Source: Polyangiaceae bacterium (lineage in GTDB: Bacteria; Myxococcota_A; Polyangia; Polyangiales; Polyangiaceae). Taken from it: DNA of 64,000 nt. Below the pieces are notes generated by a model that ran no database searches, was not told the DNA's origin, and was given only the letters and a program-made list of their open reading frames with translations. The stretch spans positions 682,001-746,000 of the forward strand of contig JACKEA010000005.1 of NCBI GenBank assembly GCA_020633235.1, given 5' to 3'. Made by a program: the position numbers and the translations under genes. This document shows, piece after piece, positions 1 through 9,001 of this stretch; the first letter of the stretch is position 1; each line of letters starts with the position of its first letter.

Positions 1-2
1 TC

Positions 3-155
3 TGCTCCCAGGGCGCGTGCCGGAAGCCGAAGCGCATCGGCGAAGCGTGCCTGTTCGACGACGAGTGCGTGAGCACCAAGTGCAAGCCCGACGACCCCGA
101 CGCCGGAGTGAGCGACGCGGGGACGCCCGGCAAGTGCGCTCCGCTCTCCTGTTGA
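3..155 (+). CDS. C-terminal fragment of a Cys-rich secreted protein
   Basis: Only the last 50 codons are in the window; the frame is open from the left edge and ends at a TGA at 153-155. The fragment has seven cysteines in a spaced pattern (GEACLFDDECVSTKC) and an Asp/Ala/Gly linker, like the extracellular Cys-rich modules common in myxobacterial lipoproteins such as the FG-GAP protein at 57266. No catalytic motif is visible. The call as an exported protein is inference from composition, since the N-terminus is missing. Confidence 0.6.
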   Translation, partial: CSQGACRKPKRIGEACLFDDECVSTKCKPDDPDAGVSDAGTPGKCAPLSC

Positions 156-156
156 G

Positions 157-735
157 TCAGCGATACGCGCGGTCTTTGCGCTGCTTGCCGGGCAACAGGT
201 GCCGACCAGCGGCTTCCACCAGATCGAGCAACGCCGAGAGTCGAGGCGCGCGAATGCGTGAGCCCAGGACCATCACCGTGAGGCGTTCGCGATCGATGCG
301 CAGGTGGTCGCACGCGAGACGCAGCTCGAGGAGCGCCGCTCGGCATTCCGCCGACAGCACGCTGCGCGCGAAGTGCTCTACGCCGCGCACCAAGAGGGCG
401 TCATCGAACACCGGATCCTCGAACGTGATTTCCGGGTGCTCCCACAGGTCCCACAGGTCTTCCTCGGTCATGTCCGCGATGGTGAGCTCCGCTCGCAGCG
501 GCGCTTCGAAGGCCAGATTCACCACGGTTGCCGGGCGAGTCGCCGCGTCGCTGAAGTAGGCATCGACGCGGCCCACCCCGGTCACCACGATCAGATGACC
601 GTCGGAAAGCTCGGCCCGGCGTTCGCGGGCGAGCGGCTCCCAACTGGCCGAATCGGAAGAGCGGGTCGCCAAGGCGCCACCAGCATGCCGGGGAATTGGG
701 CTGCCCGCTGGCCAAAAGCGACGAATTTGCCTCAT
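157..735 (-). CDS. Hypothetical protein, 192 aa
   Basis: I do not recognise this family. The protein is soluble, with no signal peptide or membrane helix, and is acidic and Leu-rich. A central stretch contains TEEDLWDLWEHPEITFEDP, and the C-terminal half looks helical and ends in basic residues. The open frame continues upstream to 822, but that extension would overlap nuoJ, so I chose the ATG at 733-735. It is divergent from nuoJ, leaving about 80 bp for both promoters. It also ends 2 bp from the stop of the convergent Cys-rich fragment. Confidence 0.55.
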   Translation of the reverse strand: MRQIRRFWPAGSPIPRHAGGALATRSSDSASWEPLARERRAELSDGHLIVVTGVGRVDAYFSDAATRPATVVNLAFEAPLRAELTIADMTEEDLWDLWEHPEITFEDPVFDDALLVRGVEHFARSVLSAECRAALLELRLACDHLRIDRERLTVMVLGSRIRAPRLSALLDLVEAAGRHLLPGKQRKDRAYR

Positions 736-813
736 TTTTCTCAGAAACGGGGCTGACGGCGCGGCCCCCCTGTGACTACTGTCCGCCCGGCTCGCCCCCG
801 CCCCAAGAGCGTC

Positions 814-1344
814 ATGGAACAAGTCGGTTTCGGCATCATCGCGGCCTGCCTACTGGGCTCGGCGCTGTTCGTCGTCTCGAGCAGGAATCTCGTCCACTCC
901 GTGCTGTGGCTCGCCCTCACCCTGGTGAGCACCGCTGCGCTGTACGTGTTCTTGAACGCCCCGTTCCTCGCGGGCATCCAGATCCTGCTGTACACCGGCG
1001 GCGTCATCACCTTGATGCTGTTCGGTGTGATGCTCACCCGGCGGGACGAGCGGGTGACGATCGAGAACGAGACCACGCCGGAACGGCGGCTCCCCGCCGT
1101 TCTCACGGCGGCGGCCCTGTTCGGCATCGTGGCGTCCGCTACCTACCGGACGGATGGCCTGCCCGCCGAGCCCGGAGCCCCCGCTCCCACGGAGGAGATC
1201 GGCCGGTCGTTCCTCACCGAGCACCTGCTGGCCTTCGAGGTGCTGAGCATCCTGCTGCTGGCCGCCATGATCGGCGCCATCGTGCTGGCGCGTCGGGCAG
1301 ATCCAGCGCGCCGCAGCTTGCCCACCCGGCGGAGGGAGGCCTGA
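814..1344 (+). CDS. nuoJ: NADH-quinone oxidoreductase subunit J
   Basis: Membrane-arm subunit of respiratory complex I (NDH-1). The 176-aa product is close to the usual length and has five predicted membrane segments. The first part shows the NuoJ pattern: small residues, VHSVLWLALTLVSTAALYV, then a helix with GGVITLMLFGVML. A GTG at 772 would add 14 Pro/Arg-rich residues. I prefer the ATG at 814 because it starts directly before helix 1 and has AAGAG about 6 bp upstream. The stop overlaps the nuoK start (TGATG), so the two are translationally coupled. First gene of nuoJKLMN; the hydrophilic-arm genes and nuoA/H are not upstream. Confidence 0.93.
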   Translation: MEQVGFGIIAACLLGSALFVVSSRNLVHSVLWLALTLVSTAALYVFLNAPFLAGIQILLYTGGVITLMLFGVMLTRRDERVTIENETTPERRLPAVLTAAALFGIVASATYRTDGLPAEPGAPAPTEEIGRSFLTEHLLAFEVLSILLLAAMIGAIVLARRADPARRSLPTRRREA

Positions 1345-1643
1345 TGCCGCTCACGCCCTTCTTGCTGCTATCCACCGCGCTGTTCTCCATCGGCGTGTAC
1401 GGAGTGCTCTCGCGTCGTAACGCGGTGGGGCTGCTGCTCAGCGTGGAGCTGATGGCCAACGCGGTGAACATCAATTTCGTGGCATTTTCCCGCTATCACG
1501 GCGGTCACCTGGGGCAGGTGTTCGCGGTCTTCGCCATCGCCCTGACGGTGGCCGAGGTGGTGGTGGGGCTGGCCCTCGTGATCTTGCTCTTCCGCACGAA
1601 GAAAGACGTGCGCGTGGACGAAGCCAACGCCCTGAGGCACTGA
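1344..1643 (+). CDS. nuoK: NADH-quinone oxidoreductase subunit K
   Basis: Small three-helix proton-channel subunit of complex I. At 99 aa it is the normal size. Helix 2 contains LLLSVELMANAVNINF with the conserved membrane glutamate, and helix 3 contains the second one in LTVAEVVVGLALVILLF; both match NuoK. The ATG overlaps the nuoJ stop and its TGA overlaps the nuoL ATG, so translation is coupled on both sides. It acts in the cytoplasmic membrane beside NuoJ and NuoN. Confidence 0.95.
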   Translation: MPLTPFLLLSTALFSIGVYGVLSRRNAVGLLLSVELMANAVNINFVAFSRYHGGHLGQVFAVFAIALTVAEVVVGLALVILLFRTKKDVRVDEANALRH

Positions 1644-3466
1644 TGCCCACGACGACTCCCCTCACCCTCGCTCTGGTGGCGCTCTTCGTTCCCGTCGGCG
1701 CCGCAGCCCTGATCGGGCTGGTGGTGCCGCTGCGCCGCGCCGGAAAGCCTGCCGCCTACCTGGCCGTTGCCGCCGCCATCGTGTCGCTGGGCGCCGCCCT
1801 CTCGCTGTTCCAAAACCAGCTCGTCCATCCGCACGACGCCTTCTTGCACACCACGCCGTGGCTGCCGGGCGTGGGGCACGCGGTGGCCGAGGTCGGCATC
1901 CGGCTCGACGGCATCAGCGTCCCGATGCTCGTGGTCGTCACCGGCGTGGCCACCATGGTGCAGGTCTTCAGCCTCGGCTACATGGCCGAGGAGCCGATGC
2001 CCGCCTTCGGGCGCTACTTCGGCTACCACTCGCTGTTCATCTTCAGCATGAACCTGTTGGTGTTGGCGCCGAACCTGCTCCAGCTGTTCCTCGGCTGGGA
2101 GCTCGTGGGCCTCACCAGCTACTTGTTGATCGGCTTCTACTGGACCAAACCCAGCGCCGCGCGGGCGGCGGTGAAGGCCTTTTGGGTCACGAAATTCGCG
2201 GATATGGGCCTGGTCTTGGGCCTGGTCACGCTGTACCGCATGACCGGCGGCTTCGACTGGAACGCCTCCCTCTCGATCCCTGCCGCCACCATGGTGAGCC
2301 TGCTGCTGTTCGTGGCGGTCATGGGCAAGAGCGCCCAGTTCCCGCTGCACGTGTGGTTGCCGGACGCAATGGAAGGCCCGACGCCGGTGAGCGCGCTGCT
2401 GCACGCCGCCACCATGGTCGCCGCCGGTGTGTATCTCATCGTGCGGGCCAACCCCCTGTTCGCCGCCGCACCGGGCACGCAGATGGTCATGCTCTGGGTC
2501 GGTTCCTTCACCGCGCTGTTCGCCGCCGTCATCGCGGTGGTCCAGACGGACATCAAGAAGGTGCTCGCCTACTCCACCTGCTCCCAGCTCGGCTACATGA
2601 TCGCCGCCCTGGGCGCCGGCTCGCTGATGGCCGGCTACTTTCATTTGACCACCCACGCCTTCTTCAAGGCGCTGCTCTTCCTCGGAGCCGGCAGCGTGAT
2701 CCACGCCGTGCACTCCAACGAGCTCCGGGACATGGGCGGGCTCGCCAAGAAGATGAAGCTCACCGCGGTGACCTTCGTGGTCGGTGCCCTGGCCCTGGCC
2801 GGCTTCCCGGGCTTCTCCGGATTCTTCAGCAAGGATCTGATCCTGGAGGCGCTGTACGAAAAGCAGCTCTGGGGACCGCTGGCCCTGCTCATGATCGCCG
2901 CCTTCTTGACGGCCTTCTACATGGGTCGCGTGGTGTTCTTGGCGTTCTTCGGCAAGCCGAGTGAGCCGGCGGAGCACGCCCACGAGAGCGGCCCGAGCAT
3001 GGCGCTGCCCCTCGCGATCTTGGCGGCGCTGGCCCTGGGCGCCGGCTTCTTCGGGCACGAGGTGGCGGAGATGTACGGTGTGGAATACGAGTTCCACCTC
3101 GGTGCCGTCGGCATGACCGCCAGCGCCCTCGGCATCGCCGGCATCCTCCTGAGCTGGCTGATGTACGGCAAGCGCGCCGTCAGCGAGGCGAGCTTCGCGT
3201 TCTTGTCTCCGCTCGGACGCCTCGCCCGCGGCAGCCTGGTGGACGACGCCTACCAGGTGCTCTTCCGTCGCGGCTTCCTCGGCGTCGCGGGCCTCATCGG
3301 CTGGTTCGATCGCTACGTCATCGACGGTTTCATGAACCTCTTGGCCTGGGCCGCCATCGTTGGCGGCCGCCGCCTGCGCCGCATGCAGACGGGCAACGTG
3401 CAGGACTACGTGTACGCCGTGATCGCAGGCGCCGTGGCGCTCACCGCCTGGGGGCTGTTCCGATGA
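1643..3466 (+). CDS. nuoL: NADH-quinone oxidoreductase subunit L
   Basis: Largest antiporter-like, proton-pumping subunit of complex I, at the tip of the membrane arm. The length (607 aa) fits the family. Visible landmarks are the helix with LGWELVGLTSYLLIGF (glutamate at about residue 153), the MGKSAQFPLHVWLPDAMEGP block with Lys229, the HAATMVAAGVYL helix, and KKVLAYSTCSQLGYM in the broken-helix region. The C-terminal part contains the long amphipathic helix region and a last membrane segment. The start overlaps the nuoK stop and the end overlaps the nuoM start (ATGA). Confidence 0.96.
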   Translation: MPTTTPLTLALVALFVPVGAAALIGLVVPLRRAGKPAAYLAVAAAIVSLGAALSLFQNQLVHPHDAFLHTTPWLPGVGHAVAEVGIRLDGISVPMLVVVTGVATMVQVFSLGYMAEEPMPAFGRYFGYHSLFIFSMNLLVLAPNLLQLFLGWELVGLTSYLLIGFYWTKPSAARAAVKAFWVTKFADMGLVLGLVTLYRMTGGFDWNASLSIPAATMVSLLLFVAVMGKSAQFPLHVWLPDAMEGPTPVSALLHAATMVAAGVYLIVRANPLFAAAPGTQMVMLWVGSFTALFAAVIAVVQTDIKKVLAYSTCSQLGYMIAALGAGSLMAGYFHLTTHAFFKALLFLGAGSVIHAVHSNELRDMGGLAKKMKLTAVTFVVGALALAGFPGFSGFFSKDLILEALYEKQLWGPLALLMIAAFLTAFYMGRVVFLAFFGKPSEPAEHAHESGPSMALPLAILAALALGAGFFGHEVAEMYGVEYEFHLGAVGMTASALGIAGILLSWLMYGKRAVSEASFAFLSPLGRLARGSLVDDAYQVLFRRGFLGVAGLIGWFDRYVIDGFMNLLAWAAIVGGRRLRRMQTGNVQDYVYAVIAGAVALTAWGLFR

Positions 3467-5004
3467 ACCTGCCCTTGCTCTCGATCATCGTGGCGGCGCC
3501 CTTCGTCGCGGGTGTGCTCCTGCTGTTCGTCCCGAGCCGGGTGCTGGGGGCCGTGCGTGCCATCTCCCTGTTGGGCGCTGCCATCTCCCTCACCGGCAGC
3601 ATCCAGGTCGCGCGCCTCTACGACATGACGGCCGGGGGTCTGCAGCTCCGGGAGTCGTATCCGCTGGTGCCGTCTCTCGGCATCAACCTCACCCTGGCCG
3701 TGGACGGCTGGGGCGTGTCCCTGCTGTTGCTCACCGGCATCATCATCTTTGCCGGCGTGCTGGCGAGCTTCACGCTGAAGAACCGCGCCAAGGAGTTCTT
3801 CGTCCTGCTCCTGGTGTTGGTGGCCGGCGTGTTCGGCGTGTTCGTCTCGCAGGATCTGTTCGTCTTCTTCCTGTTCTACGAGATCGCCGTGTTGCCGATG
3901 TACCTGCTCATCGGCATCTGGGGTTCGAGCAACGCGATCGCGGAAGCGGGCCCCTTCAAGTTCGTGTGGAAGCTCTTGGACATCGGCGGTCGCGAGTACG
4001 CCGCCATGAAGCTCACCCTGATGCTCCTGGTGGGCTCGGCTTTCATTCTGGTCGCCATGTTCGCCATGTACGTGGCGGCGGGCAGCACCAGCTTCGACAT
4101 GGCCCACCTGGGCGCGTTCAAATACGACCGCACCCTGCAGCTGTGGGCGTTTCCCCTGCTGTGGCTGGGCTTCGGCTCCCTCGGCGGCGTGTTCCCGTTC
4201 CACACCTGGTCGCCCGACGGCCATGCCTCGGCGCCCACCGCCGTGAGCATGCTCCACGCCGGCGTGCTGATGAAGCTCGGCGCCTTCGGCGTCATGCGCG
4301 TGGGCATGGTCATGCTGCCGGAAGGCGCGGTGGCCTGGGCGCCCTTGGTCGGCGCCATCGCCGTCGTGAACGTGGCGTACGGCGCCCTTTCCGCGATGAG
4401 CCAAAAAGACCTGAAGTACATCGTCGCGTACTCCTCGGTCAGCCACATGGGCATCGTGATGCTGGGGGCCGCCACGCTGACGGCCAATGGCTGGAACGGC
4501 GCCGTGTACCAGATGTTCGCTCACGGCATCATGACGGGGTTGTTCTTCGCCCTGGTGGGCCTGGTGTACGAGCGCGCGCACACGCGGTTGGTCCCCAAGA
4601 TGGGCGGCTTCGCGCGGGTGATGCCGGGGGCCGCGGTCTTCTTCACCGTCGCGGGGCTCTCTTCTCTGGGCCTACCGGGCACCGCCGGCTTCGTGGCGGA
4701 GATGCTGGTGTTCCTCGGAGCCTGGCAGAGCATGCATTCCTGGTGGGCCATCCCCGGCGTGATCGGCGCTTTCATCACCGCGGTGTACGTGTTGCGCGCC
4801 GTCCGCATGATCTTCTGGGGGCCCGGCCCCAGCGAGGAGTTCCACGAGCTGAGTGACGCGCGGCGCACGGAATGGGGCGCCCTGTGGATCCTCGGCGCGG
4901 CGCTCTTGGTATTCGGCTGCTGGCCTTCGCTGGTGCTCGACTTCATCAACACGACGACGCCGGACTATCTCGGGATCCTCACCTCCGTGGGAGGTGCGCG
5001 GTGA
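3463..5004 (+). CDS. nuoM: NADH-quinone oxidoreductase subunit M
   Basis: Second antiporter-like subunit of complex I, 513 aa, about 14 membrane helices. Characteristic blocks are FFLFYEIAVLPMYLLIGIWG (conserved membrane glutamate), GVFPFHTWSPDGHASAPTAV, then HAGVLMKLGAFG and KDLKYIVAYSSVSHMG. A loop after the glutamate helix (about residues 150-185) is longer than in enterobacterial NuoM and resembles the version seen in cyanobacterial and delta-group proteins. Its ATG overlaps the nuoL stop, and its TGA overlaps the GTG of nuoN. Confidence 0.96.
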   Translation: MNLPLLSIIVAAPFVAGVLLLFVPSRVLGAVRAISLLGAAISLTGSIQVARLYDMTAGGLQLRESYPLVPSLGINLTLAVDGWGVSLLLLTGIIIFAGVLASFTLKNRAKEFFVLLLVLVAGVFGVFVSQDLFVFFLFYEIAVLPMYLLIGIWGSSNAIAEAGPFKFVWKLLDIGGREYAAMKLTLMLLVGSAFILVAMFAMYVAAGSTSFDMAHLGAFKYDRTLQLWAFPLLWLGFGSLGGVFPFHTWSPDGHASAPTAVSMLHAGVLMKLGAFGVMRVGMVMLPEGAVAWAPLVGAIAVVNVAYGALSAMSQKDLKYIVAYSSVSHMGIVMLGAATLTANGWNGAVYQMFAHGIMTGLFFALVGLVYERAHTRLVPKMGGFARVMPGAAVFFTVAGLSSLGLPGTAGFVAEMLVFLGAWQSMHSWWAIPGVIGAFITAVYVLRAVRMIFWGPGPSEEFHELSDARRTEWGALWILGAALLVFGCWPSLVLDFINTTTPDYLGILTSVGGAR

Positions 5005-6500
5005 ACGTGAGCGCACAGGATCTACTGCCCCTCACGCTGGATCTGGCCCTGTTGGCCGGTATTTTGGTGGTGTTCGTGGCGGATCTGATCAGCGTCGGAG
5101 GCTCCGGCCGGCGCCTCGGCTACCTGGCCGCGGCGGTCATCGCCTCCGTGCTGGTGGGCTCCTTCCGCGTGGACGCGAGCGGCGTCGCCTTCTCCGGCGC
5201 CTACGTGGGGGACGCCTGGGCGCTGTTCCTCAAGCGTGTGTTCCTGGTCAGCGGGCTGTTGGCGGTGCTCGGTAGCCTGGACCACGTGGACCGCCATCAT
5301 CCGGGGCGCGAGGGCGAGTACTACCTCTTGGTCATGTTCAGCTTGCTGGGCATGACGCTGCTGCCGGGGGTGCGGGATCTGATCCTGCTGATCGTCTGCT
5401 TCGAGCTCATGGGCCTGCCGCTGTTCGTGCTCGCGGCCTTCGCCAAGACGGAAGACAAGAGCGGCACCGAACGCTTCGCGCCAGAGGCGGGCCTCAAGCT
5501 CTACCTGGTCGGCGTGGCCAGCACGGCGATCACCATGTTCGGACTGTCGCTCCTGTACGGGCTCTCGGGCTCCACGTCCCTCGAGCGGCTGGCCGCCACG
5601 CCGCCGTCCCCCTTGTTGGTGGTGGCGGGGCTCATGGTCCTTTCCGGCATGGCGTTCAAGATCGGCGCCGTGCCGTTCCACATGTGGGTGCCCGACACCT
5701 ACCAGGGCTCCGGCACGCCTTTCGTGGCGTTCCTTTCAGTGGCGCCCAAGCTGGCGGGCTTCACCGCCTTGGCGGCGATCTTCCTCCGCGCGTTGCCCTC
5801 CACCGCGCACTCCCGGGAGCCAGTGCTGCTGGCCGTGTGCGCCACGTCCATCGTGGTCGGCAACCTGCTCGCGTTGGTGCAGACCAACGTGAAGCGCCTC
5901 TTGGCCTACTCCGGCATCGGCCACATTGGCTTCATGCTGCTGGCCTTCGCGTCCGGTCAGGACGGCACCCAGATGCTGCTGTTCTACGCCGTCGCCTACG
6001 TCGTCACCAACATGGGCGCGTTCCAGGTGGTGGAGCTGGTGGAAGAGCAAGTGGGGGACACCTCCCTCACGGCGTTCAATGGCCTCGCGCGCCGCGCCCC
6101 CGCCCTGGCCTTCGCCATGCTCCTGTTCTTGCTGTCGCTGGCGGGCATTCCGTTCGTCGTGGGCTTCTGGGCAAAGCTCAACGTGTTCATGACGGCGTGG
6201 CAGGCCGGCCTCTACTGGTTGGTGATCGTCGGCGCCGTGCTCACCGTGGTGGGCCTGTTCTACTACCTGCAGGTCGCCCGAGCGATGTACATGATGCCGC
6301 CGCCCGAAGAAGCCGCACCCAAGGCTGCGCCCCGGGCTGCGCTCAACCTCTCCATCGCGGTGTGCCTCGCCGGTGTCGTCGCCCTCGGCGCTTGGCCGTC
6401 CCCGTTGCTCGAGCAAGCGCGGAAGGCCGCCCGCGCCTTCTACGCTCACGACAACGTCGCCGCCGCTCCGGCTCCGACGGCGCCCGTCGCCCAGCGCTGA
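5001..6500 (+). CDS. nuoN: NADH-quinone oxidoreductase subunit N
   Basis: Third antiporter-like subunit of complex I, 499 aa, last gene of the operon. It has CFELMGLPLFVLAAFAKTE with the membrane glutamate, GMAFKIGAVPFHMWVPDTYQ with the channel lysine, and NVKRLLAYSGIGHIGFMLLA. I chose the GTG at 5001 because it gives a GTGA overlap with nuoM and removes a non-NuoN extension; an open frame exists from 4872. No clear intrinsic terminator follows. With nuoJKLM it forms the proton-pumping membrane arm. Confidence 0.95.
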   Translation: MNVSAQDLLPLTLDLALLAGILVVFVADLISVGGSGRRLGYLAAAVIASVLVGSFRVDASGVAFSGAYVGDAWALFLKRVFLVSGLLAVLGSLDHVDRHHPGREGEYYLLVMFSLLGMTLLPGVRDLILLIVCFELMGLPLFVLAAFAKTEDKSGTERFAPEAGLKLYLVGVASTAITMFGLSLLYGLSGSTSLERLAATPPSPLLVVAGLMVLSGMAFKIGAVPFHMWVPDTYQGSGTPFVAFLSVAPKLAGFTALAAIFLRALPSTAHSREPVLLAVCATSIVVGNLLALVQTNVKRLLAYSGIGHIGFMLLAFASGQDGTQMLLFYAVAYVVTNMGAFQVVELVEEQVGDTSLTAFNGLARRAPALAFAMLLFLLSLAGIPFVVGFWAKLNVFMTAWQAGLYWLVIVGAVLTVVGLFYYLQVARAMYMMPPPEEAAPKAAPRAALNLSIAVCLAGVVALGAWPSPLLEQARKAARAFYAHDNVAAAPAPTAPVAQR

Positions 6501-6630
6501 GACTCGCCCGCCGCGACTCGCGTTGTGCTGCGATCTCGCGGACATCCGTCAGCTTCGGAGCATGGTGCTCGCGCCGCCGCCGCGCGCATTGGGTTTGCCA
6601 CTTCCGTCCGCTACCCTCGTGAGGCGAGAG

Positions 6631-7215
6631 ATGGCCAAACGCCGCCGACGCAAGAAGCGCAAGCAGAAGGCCGAGCCCAGCGCCCGACAGCTGCTGGCGC
6701 CGTTCCTCATCGGGGTCGTCTTTTCCTGCGTCATGCTCTATTTCTTGGTGACGCACCGCACGCTGCACGAGAGCGACTTCGAGCAGTTCAAAGGGACGCC
6801 CAGCTCGGTGACGGTGCTCAAAAGCAGCAACAAGGGCCAGCCCTTCGTCGAGATCCGACTTCCGGAAGATCCGATCCGGTATCGGATCCCCGTCGAGGTC
6901 TACAAGGACATGTCGGACACCTCGGGCTTCCTCCGGGCAGCGCAAGCCCCTGGAGCGGAGCTGTCGTTCTACGTCGAGCGCGGCGCCCGCCAACATCCGG
7001 ACAAGCCCGCCATCGATCCCAAGCCGACGGTCTTCATCGACGCCGTTTCCGTGGGCTCTCGGGAGTACTACTCGCTCCGACAGCGCATCGCCTGGGACGA
7101 GTCCAATCAGCTCGCGCTCCACATCTTGATCGTCGTGTTCCCGCTGCTCACGGCGTACATGGGCTGGCAGCTCTGGCTCCGTCGAACCGAGCTGGACAAG
7201 CCCGACCCGCGGTAG
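6631..7215 (+). CDS. Hypothetical bitopic membrane protein, 194 aa
   Basis: I do not recognise a named family. The N-terminus is very basic (MAKRRRRKKRKQK). A membrane helix follows at about residues 23-45, then an extracytoplasmic domain of roughly 110 residues containing VEIRLPEDPIRYRIPVEVY, then a second helix near the C-terminus (LHILIVVFPLLTAYMGWQLW) and a short charged tail. The start is the ATG after GAGGCGAG; the frame is open further upstream, but that part is Ser/Pro/Arg-rich and looks non-coding. It lies 130 bp after nuoN and may be a separate unit. A dispersed gene-end repeat follows its stop. Confidence 0.7.
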   Translation: MAKRRRRKKRKQKAEPSARQLLAPFLIGVVFSCVMLYFLVTHRTLHESDFEQFKGTPSSVTVLKSSNKGQPFVEIRLPEDPIRYRIPVEVYKDMSDTSGFLRAAQAPGAELSFYVERGARQHPDKPAIDPKPTVFIDAVSVGSREYYSLRQRIAWDESNQLALHILIVVFPLLTAYMGWQLWLRRTELDKPDPR

Positions 7216-7220
7216 CTCGA

Positions 7221-7240
7221 TTGTGTTGGTCCGGCGCGAT
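7221..7240 (+). repeat. Dispersed gene-end repeat, copy 1
   Basis: Contains TTGGTCCGGCGCGA, matching the family consensus near TTGTYGGNSCGGCGCGR. It lies 6 bp after the stop of the gene ending at 7215 and between two convergent genes. Role unknown; REP-like or termination-related are guesses. Confidence 0.5.
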
Positions 7241-7260
7241 GCCCGTCCCGGACGGAAGTC

Positions 7261-8163
7261 TCAGCCGTCGCGCCGCGGAATGGCGGCCGTGTCCGACGCC
7301 ACCGGGACCGACCCGCGTATCGGCGCGGAAGCGAGCTCCGGCTGCGGCGCGACCACGCTCCACAGGAACGGCAGCGCATCCGGATCGATGAACAGCACGT
7401 TCAGCGGCTGAAACACGCCCAACGGCAGGTGCCGATAGCGCGTGGACAAGAGCCGGTAGCGGCGTCCCGGGACCGTCAAGCCGACCTCGTACGGCTGTGC
7501 GGCGAAGTCGAAGCGCGCTTCGGCCAGGGGCACGTCGAGTCGCGTGCGCTTGCCGCGCCGAATGCGGACGCGTCCGTCTTCGATCTCGAGCGACCAGCTC
7601 GGTCGGCGCAGCTCGATCTCCGCTGCGATGCGCGCCACCAGGAGCACGCAGAGCCAAACGCCCATGACGACCGCACCGAACAGCTGGACCGCCGTACGCG
7701 GTCCAAGGGCAATCGTCACGATCGCGAGCAACGCCAGCGCAGTGCACACCGGCACCCAGCGCGACACGCGATGCAGAGCGAAGTATTGCCGTGTGACGGA
7801 AGAGCGTGCGGGCGCTCCTCGGTAGCCGCCCCCGGGCGTATGGCGCGCGCGCCACGCGGCCTGCAACGCGCGCATCAAGTCGTGGAAGGCGTCGGCGTCG
7901 AGCGTCGCTTCGACCCTGGCCTCGGGCGCGCGGGTTTCGTAGCGATAGTGCGCGTCCCGAGCGCCCACACGAAAGCGCTGCTTCGTGCCCAGCACGAGCA
8001 CCGTCCCCGCGGGGGACGTCGTCCACTTGCCCACGCCAATTTCCCCCGCGACGAGGGCGTACGTCCGCGCGTCGCCGCGGCTCAGAACCTGTACGCAATC
8101 GGGGTGCACTTCCACCACGTGCGTCGTGTCCGGATCCCGTTCGTCGACCGCTTCCCAGGTCAT
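7261..8163 (-). CDS. Hypothetical membrane protein, 300 aa
   Basis: Not assigned to a family. The N-terminal ~130 residues are soluble and beta-rich (HVVEVHPDCVQVLSR...). Two adjacent hydrophobic helices follow, near residues 145-190. The C-terminal ~110 residues (WSLEIEDGRVRIRRGKRTR...) look like a PH-type beta domain, the layout of many small membrane-anchored bacterial proteins of unknown role. The start is the ATG at 8161-8163; the frame is open to 8535, but that part overlaps the divergent secreted-protein gene and has poor composition. It diverges from the MYXO-CTERM gene at 8323. Confidence 0.65.
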   Translation of the reverse strand: MTWEAVDERDPDTTHVVEVHPDCVQVLSRGDARTYALVAGEIGVGKWTTSPAGTVLVLGTKQRFRVGARDAHYRYETRAPEARVEATLDADAFHDLMRALQAAWRARHTPGGGYRGAPARSSVTRQYFALHRVSRWVPVCTALALLAIVTIALGPRTAVQLFGAVVMGVWLCVLLVARIAAEIELRRPSWSLEIEDGRVRIRRGKRTRLDVPLAEARFDFAAQPYEVGLTVPGRRYRLLSTRYRHLPLGVFQPLNVLFIDPDALPFLWSVVAPQPELASAPIRGSVPVASDTAAIPRRDG

Positions 8164-8322
8164 CGCTGGCCCCGCATCTTGCTTCAACCGAGCGATCCCG
8201 AGCAATTGCGAGCGCTGCTGCAGCCCCGCGCCGCGAGGAGTACACTCTCGAGACGAGGCCGAGCCAACGCTCTGGCCACTTGCTTGCAGGGCGCTGGGGA
8301 GCTCCGTCGAAGGGAGTCGAGG

Positions 8323-8905
8323 ATGAACCGTGCGCTCTTTTGTTCCGCGTTGACCGTGGCCGTCGCCTTTTCCGCGCGGGCCTGGGCCGACGAAGATCAC
8401 TCCGGCCAGGACGTCACCATCGACGCCGACACCACCTGGGACGGAAGCCACACCAACATCAAGACGCTGACGGTCTCCGCCGGCGCAACGCTGAAGGTCA
8501 CGGCCGGGCAGCCCCTGGCCATCTTTGCGCAGCACATCATGATCGCGGGAGCCGTCGACGCGAACGGCGCCGGCTACGCCGCCGTGAGCGGCGCGTCCGA
8601 CACGGGCAAAGATGGCTCCGGCCCGGGTGCGGGCAAGAAGGGCGGCGCCACCATGTTCGGCGGTGGCGGTGCGGCCTACGGCGGCAAAGGCGGTTGCGGT
8701 CGTAACGCCGCGGGGTGCGCGGGGGCGGGCGGCACACCGTACGGCTCTGCTCTCGACGGCCTGCTCGAGCTCGGCTCGAGCGGCGGCTCCGCCGGCGGCA
8801 TCGCGGCGCAGTCCCCCGGGCCGCCTTCCGGAGCGGGCGGCGGTGCCCTCACCTTGAGCGCTGATCAGATCGACATCAGCGGCAGCGTCAGCGCAGACGG
8901 TGCTA
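8323..8905 (+). pseudogene. MYXO-CTERM secreted protein, 5' part (split by IS)
   Basis: First 194 codons of a secreted Gly-rich protein. It begins with a signal peptide (MNRALFCSALTVAVAFSARAWA), preceded by AGGGAG. The mature part starts with a beta-rich segment (DVTIDADTTWDG...KTLTVSAGATLKV) and then a glycine-rich region. It is interrupted at 8904-8905 (TA) by the 2.26-kb element. The open frame runs only a few codons into the left inverted repeat before a TGA at 8914-8916. Joining base 8905 to 11165 restores one continuous frame of 479 codons with the fragment at 11165-12021, so the gene was intact before the insertion. Confidence 0.85.
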
Positions 8906-8923
8906 GAGTCTGTTGACAGTTTC
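8906..8923 (+). repeat. Left terminal inverted repeat of the IS
   Basis: GAGTCTGTTGACAGTTTC. Pairs with the right end at 11145-11162, 14 of 18 positions identical, with an unbroken TGTTGACAGTTT core. Flanked outside by TA. Confidence 0.8.
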
Positions 8924-9001
8924 TGGATGGGATTGGTGCTGAAATCCTGCCTCGATGAGAATTGAGCTTGACATGCGTTCAGTTATTGATAGGCTGCGCG
9001 A

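Noticed and set aside
1505..3097. Long minus-strand frame opposite nuoL
   Set aside because: His/Gln/Glu/Arg-rich low-complexity product, the mirror of a GC-rich gene with strong third-position bias; nuoL is certain on the other strand. The same holds for the minus frames opposite nuoM, fadD, copA and the plus frames opposite the kinases.
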